NCBI GenBank assembly: GCA_902803275.1
Contig: CADCPE010000203.1
Coordinates: forward strand, 1-8,439
Length of the DNA: 8,439 bases
Direction: 5' to 3'
Origin: an uncultured Erysipelotrichaceae bacterium
GTDB lineage: Bacteria; Bacillota_I; Bacilli_A; Erysipelotrichales; Erysipelotrichaceae
Positions within the stretch are counted from its first letter, which is position 1, and every line of letters starts with the position of its first letter. The notes under the pieces are model-generated. The model did not search any database. It saw only the letters and a list, made by a program, of their open reading frames with translations, and was not told the origin of the DNA. This document shows, piece after piece, positions 1-6,399 of the stretch. Both the position numbers and the translations under genes were made by a program.

Positions 1-1
1 A

Positions 2-664
2 AAGGCCGAAGCCAGAAAGAAGGCTATGGAATATCTTAAGATCGTCGGTCTGCAGAACAAGGCTGAAGCCTATCCTGCACAGCTTTCCGGCGGTCAGAAA
101 CAAAGAGTGGCGATCGCCAGAGTCCTGGCTTCCAATCCCGAGATCCTGCTTTGTGATGAAGCAACCTCAGCGCTCGATCCGGAAACGACCAAGTCGATTT
201 TGAATCTGATAAAGGACATCAACAGACAGTACAATATCACGGTCGTTCTGATCACTCACGAGATGGCGGTCATTCAGGAGATCTGCAATCGCTGTGTCGT
301 TCTGGAAGATGGCAAGCTCGTCGAAGAAAACAGTGTCGAAGAACTCTTCAGACATCCAAAGACTTCGGCAGCCAGAAGATTGATCTTCAATTCCAACAAT
401 CAGGTCAAATCAATGAGCGGAGGCAAGATCATCAGAATCGCCTTTGAGGAGGCCAACACGACTGAACCGGTCATTGCCAACCTCATTCTGGAATTCAAGA
501 CACCGGTCAATATCCTGGAATCCAACATCACTTCGATAAATGGTACATCAAGAGGCCAGATGATGGTCCAGCTGCCGGATGACGATGAACTGGCCGGCAA
601 GATGATCGACTATCTCTCACGTAATGAGACGATGGTCATTGAGGAGGTGGGAACAGATGAGTAA
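2..664 (+). CDS. metN: Methionine ABC transporter ATP-binding protein MetN (5' end outside window)
   Basis: ATPase of the MetNIQ importer, which drives uptake of methionine across the cytoplasmic membrane. The frame is open from base 2, so the gene begins outside the window; about 220 residues are seen, against a usual length near 340. The Walker A motif is therefore missing. Visible parts are the ABC signature LSGGQ (bases 83-97), Walker B ILLCDEATSALD, and the switch histidine in ITHE. After a linker comes a C-terminal domain of about 80 residues (from KIIRIAF, near base 428) that fits the NIL/ACT-like regulatory domain typical of MetN, which senses methionine and inhibits transport. This domain, together with the downstream MetI, separates MetN from other amino-acid ABC ATPases. 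The stop codon overlaps the metI start. A MetQ binding protein is not in the window; it may lie upstream. Confidence 0.92.
   Translation, partial: KAEARKKAMEYLKIVGLQNKAEAYPAQLSGGQKQRVAIARVLASNPEILLCDEATSALDPETTKSILNLIKDINRQYNITVVLITHEMAVIQEICNRCVVLEDGKLVEENSVEELFRHPKTSAARRLIFNSNNQVKSMSGGKIIRIAFEEANTTEPVIANLILEFKTPVNILESNITSINGTSRGQMMVQLPDDDELAGKMIDYLSRNETMVIEEVGTDE
641..650 (+). promoter_or_regulatory. Ribosome binding site that sets the metI start
   Basis: A near-perfect GGAGG sits at 643-647, nine bases before the ATG at 657. It lies inside the last codons of metN. It supports ATG 657 rather than the earlier in-frame ATG at 624, which has no comparable site and would add residues unlike the family. 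Confidence 0.85.
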
Positions 665-1316
665 TGCCGTAATCAAAATGATCGTTACCGGTATCGGTGA
701 GACGCTGCTGATGGTGTTTGTCTCAACTCTGTTCGGTTATATCTTCGGTCTGCCTTTAGGTGTATGTCTGTATGTAAATGACAAGGATGGCATCAAACCT
801 AATGCCTTGATCTACAGGATATTGGATATAATCGTCAATATCGGTCGAAGCATTCCATTTATAATCCTGCTTATTCTGATCATCCCATTCACCAGGCTCA
901 TCGTCGGTAAATCATATGGTACAGCTGCCACGATCGTTCCGTTAACAGTGAGTGCGATCCCGTTTATCGGCAGAATGGTAGAATCAAGTCTCAAGGAAGT
1001 TGATAAGGGTGTCATCGAAGCAGCTCAGTCAATGGGAGCTTCAAACTTTCAGATCATCTACAAGGTCCTGTTAAAGGAAGCACGTCCATCTCTGATCAAT
1101 GGCGCAACGATCTGCCTGGGCACGATCGTCGGCTATTCAGCAATGGCTGGTGCTGTCGGCGGTGGCGGTCTTGGAGATATCGCGATCAGATATGGTTATT
1201 ACCGTTATCAGACCGACATCATGATCGTAACGGTTATCATCATTGTTCTGATGGTCCAGCTGTTCCAGCTGGCAGGTAATAGACTCTCATCAAGCCTTGA
1301 TAAACGTAAAAACTGA
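657..1316 (+). CDS. metI: Methionine ABC transporter permease MetI
   Basis: Membrane subunit of the MetNIQ methionine importer. The 219-residue product has the length and pattern of MetI: about five hydrophobic segments (roughly residues 8-40, 54-82, 88-106, 148-170, 186-206). It has a clear cytoplasmic EAA loop, EAAQSMGA at 121-128, which docks on MetN. The segment VGGGGLGDIAIRYGY near residues 168-181 is typical of MetI. The start at 657 overlaps metN by 8 bp (ATGAGTAA), which implies translational coupling and equal production of the two subunits. No further met gene follows. The next unit has its own promoter and riboswitch. Confidence 0.93.
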   Translation: MSNAVIKMIVTGIGETLLMVFVSTLFGYIFGLPLGVCLYVNDKDGIKPNALIYRILDIIVNIGRSIPFIILLILIIPFTRLIVGKSYGTAATIVPLTVSAIPFIGRMVESSLKEVDKGVIEAAQSMGASNFQIIYKVLLKEARPSLINGATICLGTIVGYSAMAGAVGGGGLGDIAIRYGYYRYQTDIMIVTVIIIVLMVQLFQLAGNRLSSSLDKRKN

Positions 1317-1329
1317 TAAATAAAAAAAG

Positions 1330-1356
1330 AATACGCTTTCAATCAGAAAACGTATT
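1330..1356 (+). other. Hairpin after metI (possible terminator, best on the minus strand)
   Basis: AATACG (1330-1335) pairs with CGTATT (1351-1356). After one mismatch, TTTC (1337-1340) pairs with GAAA (1346-1349) around the loop AATCA. No T run follows on the plus strand. An A run precedes it (1322-1328), so on the minus strand the hairpin would be followed by seven Ts, the usual intrinsic terminator layout. It may still end or protect the metNI transcript. Confidence 0.45.
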
Positions 1357-1383
1357 GATGATGCAATTAAGCAGTGTTAAGAT
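1355..1383 (+). promoter_or_regulatory. Promoter of the SAM-riboswitch ECF operon
   Basis: TTGATG (1355-1360) is a fair -35 box. After 17 bases comes TAAGAT (1378-1383), preceded by TGT at 1375-1377, giving an extended -10 (TGnTAAGAT). The predicted start is near G1390, which is exactly where the first helix of the riboswitch begins. This agreement raises confidence, although each box matches the consensus only in part. Confidence 0.6.
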
Positions 1384-1389
1384 TATTAC

Positions 1390-1513
1390 GTCCATAAAGA
1401 GAGGTGGAGAGACAAGCTCTGTGAAACCTCAGCAACCTTTATAAGGTGCTAATGCTTGTACGATGGGTTGATCTGTAATAATTGCCCATCATACTGATGG
1501 GCTTTTGTTTTTT
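1390..1513 (+). ncRNA. SAM riboswitch (SAM-I type, compact, no visible P4) with terminator platform
   Basis: A cis-acting leader that binds S-adenosylmethionine and shuts off the downstream ECF operon. Pairings read by eye: P1 GTCCAT 1390-1395 with ATGGGT 1463-1468 (two G-U pairs); lower P2 GAGGT 1401-1405 with ACCTC 1426-1430; a kink-turn with TGAAA at 1422-1426; upper P2 AGAG 1408-1411 with CTCT 1417-1420; pseudoknot of the P2 loop ACAAG 1412-1416 with CTTGT 1455-1459; P3 ACCTT 1435-1439 with AAGGT 1443-1447. The diagnostic core AGCAACC...AAGGTGCTAAT (1431-1453) matches the S-box consensus. Only about three bases separate the pseudoknot from P1, so the usual P4 hairpin is absent. Antiterminator: GATGGGT 1462-1468 can pair with GCCCATC 1484-1490. 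It competes with both P1 and the terminator, so SAM binding should favour termination (an OFF switch). Confidence 0.9.
1484..1513 (+). terminator. Intrinsic terminator of the SAM riboswitch
   Basis: A perfect 8-bp stem, GCCCATCA (1484-1491) with TGATGGGC (1495-1502), closes a TAC loop. It is followed by TTTTGTTTTTT (1503-1513). The 5' arm is shared with the antiterminator, so formation depends on the aptamer state. Confidence 0.9.
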
Positions 1514-1532
1514 AGAAAAAGAGGGGGAAAGT

Positions 1533-2078
1533 ATGAAAAACAATTCTGTTCAGAAAGTTGTTGCAACCGGTATCGGTGCTGCTCTGTTCTTTGTGTTGGC
1601 CAGATTCGTAGCTGTTCCAAGTGGAATCCCTAACACAAACATTACCTTCCAGTATGCTGCTCAGGCAGTATTCGCTGTTATCTACGGTCCGGTAGTTGGT
1701 TGTCTGTCTGGTTTTATCGGCCATGTTCTGACTGATATGTCATGGGGCGGCGTATGGTGGACATGGGCTTTCGCTACTGCTGTATACGGTCTCATCGTTG
1801 GTCTGTTTGCCAAGAAGATCAACATCAGAGATGGCAACTTCTCAAAGAATGAAATCATCACTTACGTGCTTGCCAACCTGGTCGCCAATGTTGTAGCCTG
1901 GGGCATCATCGCTCCTGTCGGTGACATCGTCATCTACAAGGAAGATGCCAACCTGGTCTTCACTCAGGGCCTGATCGCCGGTGCCGGAGACTTCCTGTTT
2001 GCAGTCGTTATCGGTGGCTTGCTGCTTTACGGCTATTCAAAGACGATCGCCAAATCAGGTTCTCTGGATAAGGAATAA
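1533..2078 (+). CDS. ECF transporter S component (substrate-binding membrane protein, UPF0397-like)
   Basis: Membrane protein that binds the substrate in an ECF importer. The 181-residue product has about five or six hydrophobic segments (roughly residues 7-28, 40-64, 74-93, 107-127, 145-168). The N-terminal VVATGIGAALF is rich in small residues, as expected for the helix that contacts EcfT. The pattern PNTNITFQYAAQAVFAVIYGP and the segment WGGVWWTWAFA resemble the UPF0397/ECF riboflavin-type S family as I recall it. ATG 1533 is chosen because GAGGGGG (1521-1527) sits just upstream; an earlier in-frame start would lie in the terminator. It is the first gene under the SAM riboswitch, so the substrate is probably methionine-related, as proposed for the MtsT type, and not riboflavin. 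The substrate is inferred only from regulation and neighbours. Codons rich in GCT, GTT and GGT suggest strong expression. Confidence 0.85.
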   Translation: MKNNSVQKVVATGIGAALFFVLARFVAVPSGIPNTNITFQYAAQAVFAVIYGPVVGCLSGFIGHVLTDMSWGGVWWTWAFATAVYGLIVGLFAKKINIRDGNFSKNEIITYVLANLVANVVAWGIIAPVGDIVIYKEDANLVFTQGLIAGAGDFLFAVVIGGLLLYGYSKTIAKSGSLDKE

Positions 2079-2097
2079 TCATCAGTCAAAAACAACT

Positions 2098-2127
2098 ATA
2101 AGGACGGATCTCAGGATTCGTCCTTAT
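2098..2127 (+). other. Strong intergenic hairpin between S component and ATPase genes
   Basis: ATAAGGACGGAT (2098-2109) pairs with ATTCGTCCTTAT (2116-2127): twelve pairs, one of them G-U, with the loop CTCAGG. No T run follows directly, so it is not a standard intrinsic terminator. It could be a partial terminator or a 3' stabiliser that lets the S component be made in excess over the ATPase and EcfT. The role is inferred; the stem itself is clear. Confidence 0.6.
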
Positions 2128-2162
2128 CTGTAAATTCAAGTGTTAATAAAATAAGTTTTTTG

Positions 2163-2168
2163 TATAAT
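2163..2168 (+). promoter_or_regulatory. Perfect -10 box TATAAT just before the ATPase start
   Basis: TATAAT at 2163-2168 ends seven bases before the A of ATG 2175, so a transcript started here would begin at the start codon itself (leaderless). The -35 position at 17-base spacing (2140-2145, GTGTTA) is a poor match. The region is A/T-rich, so chance is possible. Confidence 0.35.
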
Positions 2169-2174
2169 CGAAGT

Positions 2175-3887
2175 ATGGAACCAATTATATCTTTCAGGAA
2201 TTTTTCGTTTCAGTATAATGCTCAGAAAAACCCGACTTTAAAAGATATTAACCTTGATATCTATCCTGGTGAAAAGGTGCTGATCTGTGGAGCCAGCGGC
2301 TCAGGAAAAAGCACTCTCGGCAACTGTATCAATGGCTTAATACCTTTTTCATTTGATGGAAAGATCTCAGGCAAACTTACTGTCGATGGAATCGAGACGA
2401 AGAATTCTTCGATATTTGAACTTTCAACAAGGGTTGGTACAGTTTTACAGGATCCTGATGGTCAGTTTGTCGGACTGACAGTTGCAGAGGATATCGCTTT
2501 TGCACTGGAAAATGACTGTGTTGAAAATGAAACAATGAAAAGACAGACTCTGCTTTCTGCCAGCAAGGTCAATATCGAAAATCGTATGAACAATGCGCCG
2601 CAGGACCTTTCTGGCGGTCAGAAGCAGCGTGTATCCATGGCTGGTGTGCTGGTCGATGATGTCAAGATCCTGCTTTTCGACGAACCTCTGGCCAACCTTG
2701 ACCCAGCCACAGGAAAGAGTGCCATCGAACTGATCGAAAAGATCAAAAATGAGACCGGTACAACGGTGATCATCATTGAGCACCGTATTGAGGATGTTTT
2801 ATGGGAAAGAGTAGACCGCATCATTCTGATGGATGATGGAAGGATCGTTTCCGACAGCAGTCCTGAAAAGCTTCTGAGAAGTTCGCTTCTGAAGGAATAC
2901 GGCATCAGAGAACCTTTATACATAACTCAGCTTAAATATGCTGGGGTCGATCTGAACAATGTTGAAGGAATCGACAGCATCAGAACGATCAGACTTTCTG
3001 AAGCGGACAAGGAAAAGGTCAGAAACTGGTATGCCAGACAGGACAGAGAAGATAAAACAAATGTTAATGACTATCTGCTGGAAGTGGAGAATGTCGATTT
3101 CAAATATGATGAGAGCGAACAGATCCTGTTTGACATAAATACAAAGATCAAAAAGGGAGAGATGCTGGCGATCGTCGGTAAAAACGGAGCCGGCAAATCA
3201 ACACTGTGCAAAGTCATCTGCGGTTTTGAAAGAAACTATAACGGAAAGATCATCTTTGATCATGAAGATGTCACCGATAAGAGTATCAGAGCCCGCGCCA
3301 GAAATATCGGCTATGTCATGCAGAACCCGAATCAGATGATCTCCCAGTCAATGATCTTTGATGAGGTAGCTCTTGGTCTGAAGAATACCGGTTTGAGTGA
3401 AGAAGAGATCAGGGAAAGAGTATATGATGTTCTGAAGATCTGTGGTCTGTATTCCTTCAGAAACTGGCCGATCTCTGCCTTGAGTTTCGGTCAGAAGAAA
3501 AGAGTCACGATCGCTTCGATCCTGGTAATGGGACCGCAGATAATCATCCTTGATGAACCGACGGCTGGACAGGATTTCCGTCACTATACGGATATCATGG
3601 ACTTCCTTGATGAACTGAACAGGGAAGGCAAGACCATCATCATGGTCACTCATGATATGCATCTGATGCTGGAATACACTGACAGATCACTGGTTTTTGC
3701 GGATGGAAAACTTGAAGCGGATAAATCGGGAAGTGCGGTACTTTGTGATCCTGAACTTGTCGATCTGGCTGATCTCAAGGAGACAAGTCTTTTTAATATT
3801 GCGAATATGACAGGCATCGATGATCCGGTCGATTTCGTCGACTGTTTCATTGCCTATGAGAAAAAGGAGCGTAGCCATGAAAGTTAG
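2175..3887 (+). CDS. ECF transporter energising ATPase with two fused ABC domains
   Basis: Cytoplasmic motor of the ECF importer; both nucleotide-binding domains are on one 570-residue chain, where many ECF systems use two proteins (EcfA1 and EcfA2). Domain 1: Walker A GASGSGKST 39-47, Q-loop LQDPDGQ 91-97, signature LSGGQ 145-149, Walker B ILLFDE 165-170, His203. Domain 2: Walker A GKNGAGKST 335-343, Q-loop MQNPNQ 382-387, signature LSFGQ 436-440, Walker B IIILDE 456-461, His493. Both sites therefore look competent. A linker of roughly 60 residues separates the halves. ATG 2175 fits the normal start of an ABC domain; the earlier TTG at 2160 adds only five residues. No clear ribosome binding site precedes it. 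The end overlaps the EcfT gene by 11 bp. Similar fused ATPases occur in YkoD-type and UPF0397-linked loci. Confidence 0.92.
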   Translation: MEPIISFRNFSFQYNAQKNPTLKDINLDIYPGEKVLICGASGSGKSTLGNCINGLIPFSFDGKISGKLTVDGIETKNSSIFELSTRVGTVLQDPDGQFVGLTVAEDIAFALENDCVENETMKRQTLLSASKVNIENRMNNAPQDLSGGQKQRVSMAGVLVDDVKILLFDEPLANLDPATGKSAIELIEKIKNETGTTVIIIEHRIEDVLWERVDRIILMDDGRIVSDSSPEKLLRSSLLKEYGIREPLYITQLKYAGVDLNNVEGIDSIRTIRLSEADKEKVRNWYARQDREDKTNVNDYLLEVENVDFKYDESEQILFDINTKIKKGEMLAIVGKNGAGKSTLCKVICGFERNYNGKIIFDHEDVTDKSIRARARNIGYVMQNPNQMISQSMIFDEVALGLKNTGLSEEEIRERVYDVLKICGLYSFRNWPISALSFGQKKRVTIASILVMGPQIIILDEPTAGQDFRHYTDIMDFLDELNREGKTIIMVTHDMHLMLEYTDRSLVFADGKLEADKSGSAVLCDPELVDLADLKETSLFNIANMTGIDDPVDFVDCFIAYEKKERSHES

Positions 3888-4710
3888 AGTTCTGAACTAC
3901 ATTCCAAAAGAAAGCTTTATTCATTCACTTTCAGGAACGACCAAACTGATCATTTTCCTGAGTTTCAGTTTTCTCTGCGGTCTTTCCTTTGACACCAGAG
4001 TCCTGCTGTTTCTGCTGTTCTTATCAGTACTGGGCTTCTCGTTAAGCAGAATAAAACTCAGTGAGATCAGAATTATGTCGACCTTCTTAGTCGTATTCAT
4101 CGTCATGAACGCCATTCTGCTGTTCATCTTCAATCCGGAATATGGTCCAAAACTTTACGGTTCCAGGACTCTTCTGTTTCACATTGCCGGAAAGTATGAT
4201 ATGACGCTGGAACAGCTGTTCTATCAGTTCAATGTTTCCCTGAAGTATGTCATCGGTTTTCCGATCGCCATCCTGTTCATATCGACTACCAATCCAAGCG
4301 AGTTTGCTTCATCTTTGTCAGCGATCGGTGTGCCTTACCGCGTGAGCTATTCGGTCTCACTGGCGCTGCGCTATATTCCTGATATACAAAGAGATTTTTC
4401 CGAGATCTCCCAGTCCCAGGAAGCAAGAGGTATCGCTTTAGGCAAGGACGTCGGTTTCTTTGAAAGACTCAAAAATTCGGCCAAGATCCTTCTGCCGCTA
4501 GTCCTGACCAGTCTGAGCAGGATCGATGAGATATCCAATTCGATGCAGCTGAGAAGTTTCGGCAAAAAGAAAAACCGGACCTGGTATATGAAAAAGAAGA
4601 TGACGGTAAATGATTATCTGGTCATAGCTTTCTGTATCGTAGTGTTTGTTGTGGGATTAATCATCACCAATCAGGGTGGTAATAATCTGTATAATCCGTT
4701 TGTGGGGTAA
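3877..4710 (+). CDS. ecfT: ECF transporter transmembrane coupling protein (EcfT / T component)
   Basis: Membrane scaffold that links the S component to the ATPase. The 277-residue product has hydrophobic segments near residues 22-37, 41-57, 66-86, 122-138, 203-212 and 247-264. Between them lies a long cytoplasmic region with the coupling-helix signatures: ARG at 183-185 (in SQEARGIALG) and a second, variant one, LRS at 225-227 (in MQLRSFG). These short Ala-Arg-Gly-type motifs insert into the ATPase domains in this family. ATG 3877 is chosen over the upstream in-frame start because AAGGAG (3864-3869) lies seven bases before it. It overlaps the ATPase gene by 11 bp, so the two are probably translationally coupled. 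The next gene starts two bases after its stop. Confidence 0.9.
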   Translation: MKVRVLNYIPKESFIHSLSGTTKLIIFLSFSFLCGLSFDTRVLLFLLFLSVLGFSLSRIKLSEIRIMSTFLVVFIVMNAILLFIFNPEYGPKLYGSRTLLFHIAGKYDMTLEQLFYQFNVSLKYVIGFPIAILFISTTNPSEFASSLSAIGVPYRVSYSVSLALRYIPDIQRDFSEISQSQEARGIALGKDVGFFERLKNSAKILLPLVLTSLSRIDEISNSMQLRSFGKKKNRTWYMKKKMTVNDYLVIAFCIVVFVVGLIITNQGGNNLYNPFVG

Positions 4711-4712
4711 TT

Positions 4713-5555
4713 ATGAAAAAACTATTAGTATTCCAGACTGATTTCACCTATAAGGAAGGTGCTGTTGCGGCCATGTATGGCGTAGTGAAAAGTGTGGACA
4801 GTGATATCGAGATCATCACGGCGACTCATGAGATCCCGCAATATGATACCTATTCAGCTTCCTATCGACTTTACCAGTACATTGATTTCTGGCCAAAGGG
4901 AACGATCTTTGTTTCGGTAGTCGATCCGGGTGTCGGCACATCCAGAAGAGCCTGTGTAGCCAGAACGAAGAACGATTATTATATCGTCACGCCTGATAAC
5001 GGCTCTTTAAGCCATGTGGATAAATACTTCGGCATCGAGGAAGTAAGGCAGATAAACGAAACGATCAACAGACTGCATCGTGAAGATAATGGAGCTGTTT
5101 CGATCTTCCATGGCCGTGATCTATTCGGTTATTGTGCAGCAAGACTGGCTTCAGGGATCATCAGCTATGAGGAAGTCGGTGAAAAGTATGATGTGTCAAA
5201 GATCGTGCGTCATGAATTGAAAGAAGCACAGATCTTCGATGATCGGATCGAAGGAACCTTTGAGATCAACGATCCAAACTTCGGCAATATCTGGACCAAT
5301 ATCCTTCTGAAGGATTTTCTCTCCTTTGGCTTTAAAATGGGTGACAGCATACATACGATCGTCTATAAGAATGACGAAGTCATTTTTGATGATGTTATCC
5401 CTTATTATGATTCCTTCGGCAAGGCCAAGGATCACAGTGTCATGATCTATAACAACGAGATCAACAAGATGGGCCTTGCGGAAGTTGTGGGCAACCTGTG
5501 TGCTGATTACGGTTTTGGCTTTGGACCGGAATACAAGGTCGTTTTCAAGAGGTGA
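4713..5555 (+). CDS. SAM hydrolase, adenosine-forming (DUF62 family), copy 1
   Basis: Predicted to cut S-adenosylmethionine with water at C5' to give adenosine and methionine, the reaction known for characterised DUF62 proteins. The 280-residue product has the family layout: N-terminal LVFQTDF (Asp10), VVDPGVG (69-75), VTPDNG (92-97), FHGRDLF (132-138), and a C-terminal barrel-like domain including FGNIWTNI (190-197). The Asp-Arg-His triad of the family appears as Asp71, Arg78 and His133; the Asp-to-Arg spacing of seven matches the archaeal enzyme as I recall it. All key residues are present, so I expect activity. It starts two bases after ecfT, with GGGG (4704-4707) as a partial ribosome site, and lies in the SAM-riboswitch operon. 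A SAM-degrading enzyme under SAM repression is unexpected (see findings). It is probably a trimer, with active sites between subunits. Confidence 0.88.
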   Translation: MKKLLVFQTDFTYKEGAVAAMYGVVKSVDSDIEIITATHEIPQYDTYSASYRLYQYIDFWPKGTIFVSVVDPGVGTSRRACVARTKNDYYIVTPDNGSLSHVDKYFGIEEVRQINETINRLHREDNGAVSIFHGRDLFGYCAARLASGIISYEEVGEKYDVSKIVRHELKEAQIFDDRIEGTFEINDPNFGNIWTNILLKDFLSFGFKMGDSIHTIVYKNDEVIFDDVIPYYDSFGKAKDHSVMIYNNEINKMGLAEVVGNLCADYGFGFGPEYKVVFKR

Positions 5556-5558
5556 AGC

Positions 5559-6395
5559 ATGAACAGACTTCTGGTATTCATGACTGATTTCGGACTTGAT
5601 GATGGTGCGATATCCGCAATGGAAGGTGTCGCCTATTGTGTGAGCTATGATCTCAACATCAGGCATCTTACTCACAATATTCCGCCTTACAATATCTTTG
5701 ATGCCTCATATCGTCTCAATCAGGCGATCGATTACTGGCCTGAAGGAACGACGTTTGTCTGCGTGGTCGATCCCGGAGTCGGATCGGATCGCAAATCGAT
5801 CGTTGCCAGAACCAGAAGCAATATGCATATCGTCACGCCTGACAATGGTACGCTGACCCATATCGATAAATATGTCGGTATCGAGGAAGTAAGACAGATC
5901 GAAGAAAAAAGCAATCGTCTGCTCGACTCGGAAAACTCCTATACCTTCTATGGACGTGACGTCTATGCCTATACCGGTGCCAGACTGGCGGCGGGGGTTA
6001 TCAGCTTTGAGGAAGTCGGTCCGAAGATGAATGTTGAAGATATCGTCAGACTGGAACTGTATGGCTGTCATAAGATCGAAAACGGCATCATGGGCTATGT
6101 GGACATCCTCGATGTCAGATACGGATCACTATGGACATCGATCAGTTATGAGGATTTCAAAAACTGCGGATTCAGGATCGGTGATGATATCCTGGTCGAG
6201 ATCTTCTATGAAGATCGCAAAGTCTTTTCGCAAAGGATCAACTACGGTAAATCATTTGCGGATGTCGGAGTAAACGAACCACTGATCTATATGAATTCTG
6301 TCTATGATATGGCGGTGGCCATAAATCAGGGTGATTTCTCCAAAGCCTACAATATCGGTGTCGGCAAAAAATGGAAGATCACCATGAGCAAATAA
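5559..6395 (+). CDS. DUF62 family protein, copy 2, with His-to-Tyr change in the catalytic triad
   Basis: A 278-residue paralogue of the gene just upstream; the two align over nearly their whole length and share blocks such as VVDPGVG, IVTPDNG and GIEEVRQI, so they probably arose by tandem duplication. It starts three bases after the copy 1 stop, with AGAGGTG (5547-5553) as its ribosome site. Asp10, Asp71 and Arg78 are kept. The triad histidine is replaced: the segment reads TFYGRD (129-134), with TAT at 5949-5951 for Tyr131, where copy 1 has CAT for His133. Streptomyces fluorinase, as I remember it, has Phe-Tyr-Ser-Arg here, but lacks the Asp and Arg. Copy 2 is thus a mosaic of the two classes. 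It may be a hydrolase with altered chemistry, a partner subunit of copy 1, or a SAM-binding protein with low activity. Substrate and reaction are not settled. Confidence 0.85.
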   Translation: MNRLLVFMTDFGLDDGAISAMEGVAYCVSYDLNIRHLTHNIPPYNIFDASYRLNQAIDYWPEGTTFVCVVDPGVGSDRKSIVARTRSNMHIVTPDNGTLTHIDKYVGIEEVRQIEEKSNRLLDSENSYTFYGRDVYAYTGARLAAGVISFEEVGPKMNVEDIVRLELYGCHKIENGIMGYVDILDVRYGSLWTSISYEDFKNCGFRIGDDILVEIFYEDRKVFSQRINYGKSFADVGVNEPLIYMNSVYDMAVAINQGDFSKAYNIGVGKKWKITMSK

Positions 6396-6399
6396 ACAG

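Noticed and set aside
624..656. Longer metI start at ATG 624
   Set aside because: It would add eleven charged and Trp-rich residues with no ribosome site, while ATG 657 has a strong GGAGG and the common stop-start overlap with metN.
1533..2078. Riboflavin as the substrate of the S component
   Set aside because: The family label mentions riboflavin, but the operon has a SAM switch and SAM-related enzymes and no FMN riboswitch, so a methionine-related substrate fits better.
2445..2783. 112-codon open frame on the minus strand within the ATPase gene
   Set aside because: It mirrors conserved ABC motifs on the plus strand and has no independent support.
3489..3503. ABC signature LSFGQ instead of LSGGQ in the second ATPase domain
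   Set aside because: This variant is common in ECF and cobalt-type ATPases, and the other motifs of the domain are intact, so it does not suggest loss of function.
3820..3876. Longer EcfT start upstream of 3877
   Set aside because: It lies deep within the ATPase coding region and lacks a ribosome site; AAGGAG before 3877 fits much better.
5196..5675. 159-codon open frame on the minus strand
   Set aside because: It is fully antisense to the two DUF62 genes, whose protein motifs are clear; no ribosome site or recognisable domain supports it.
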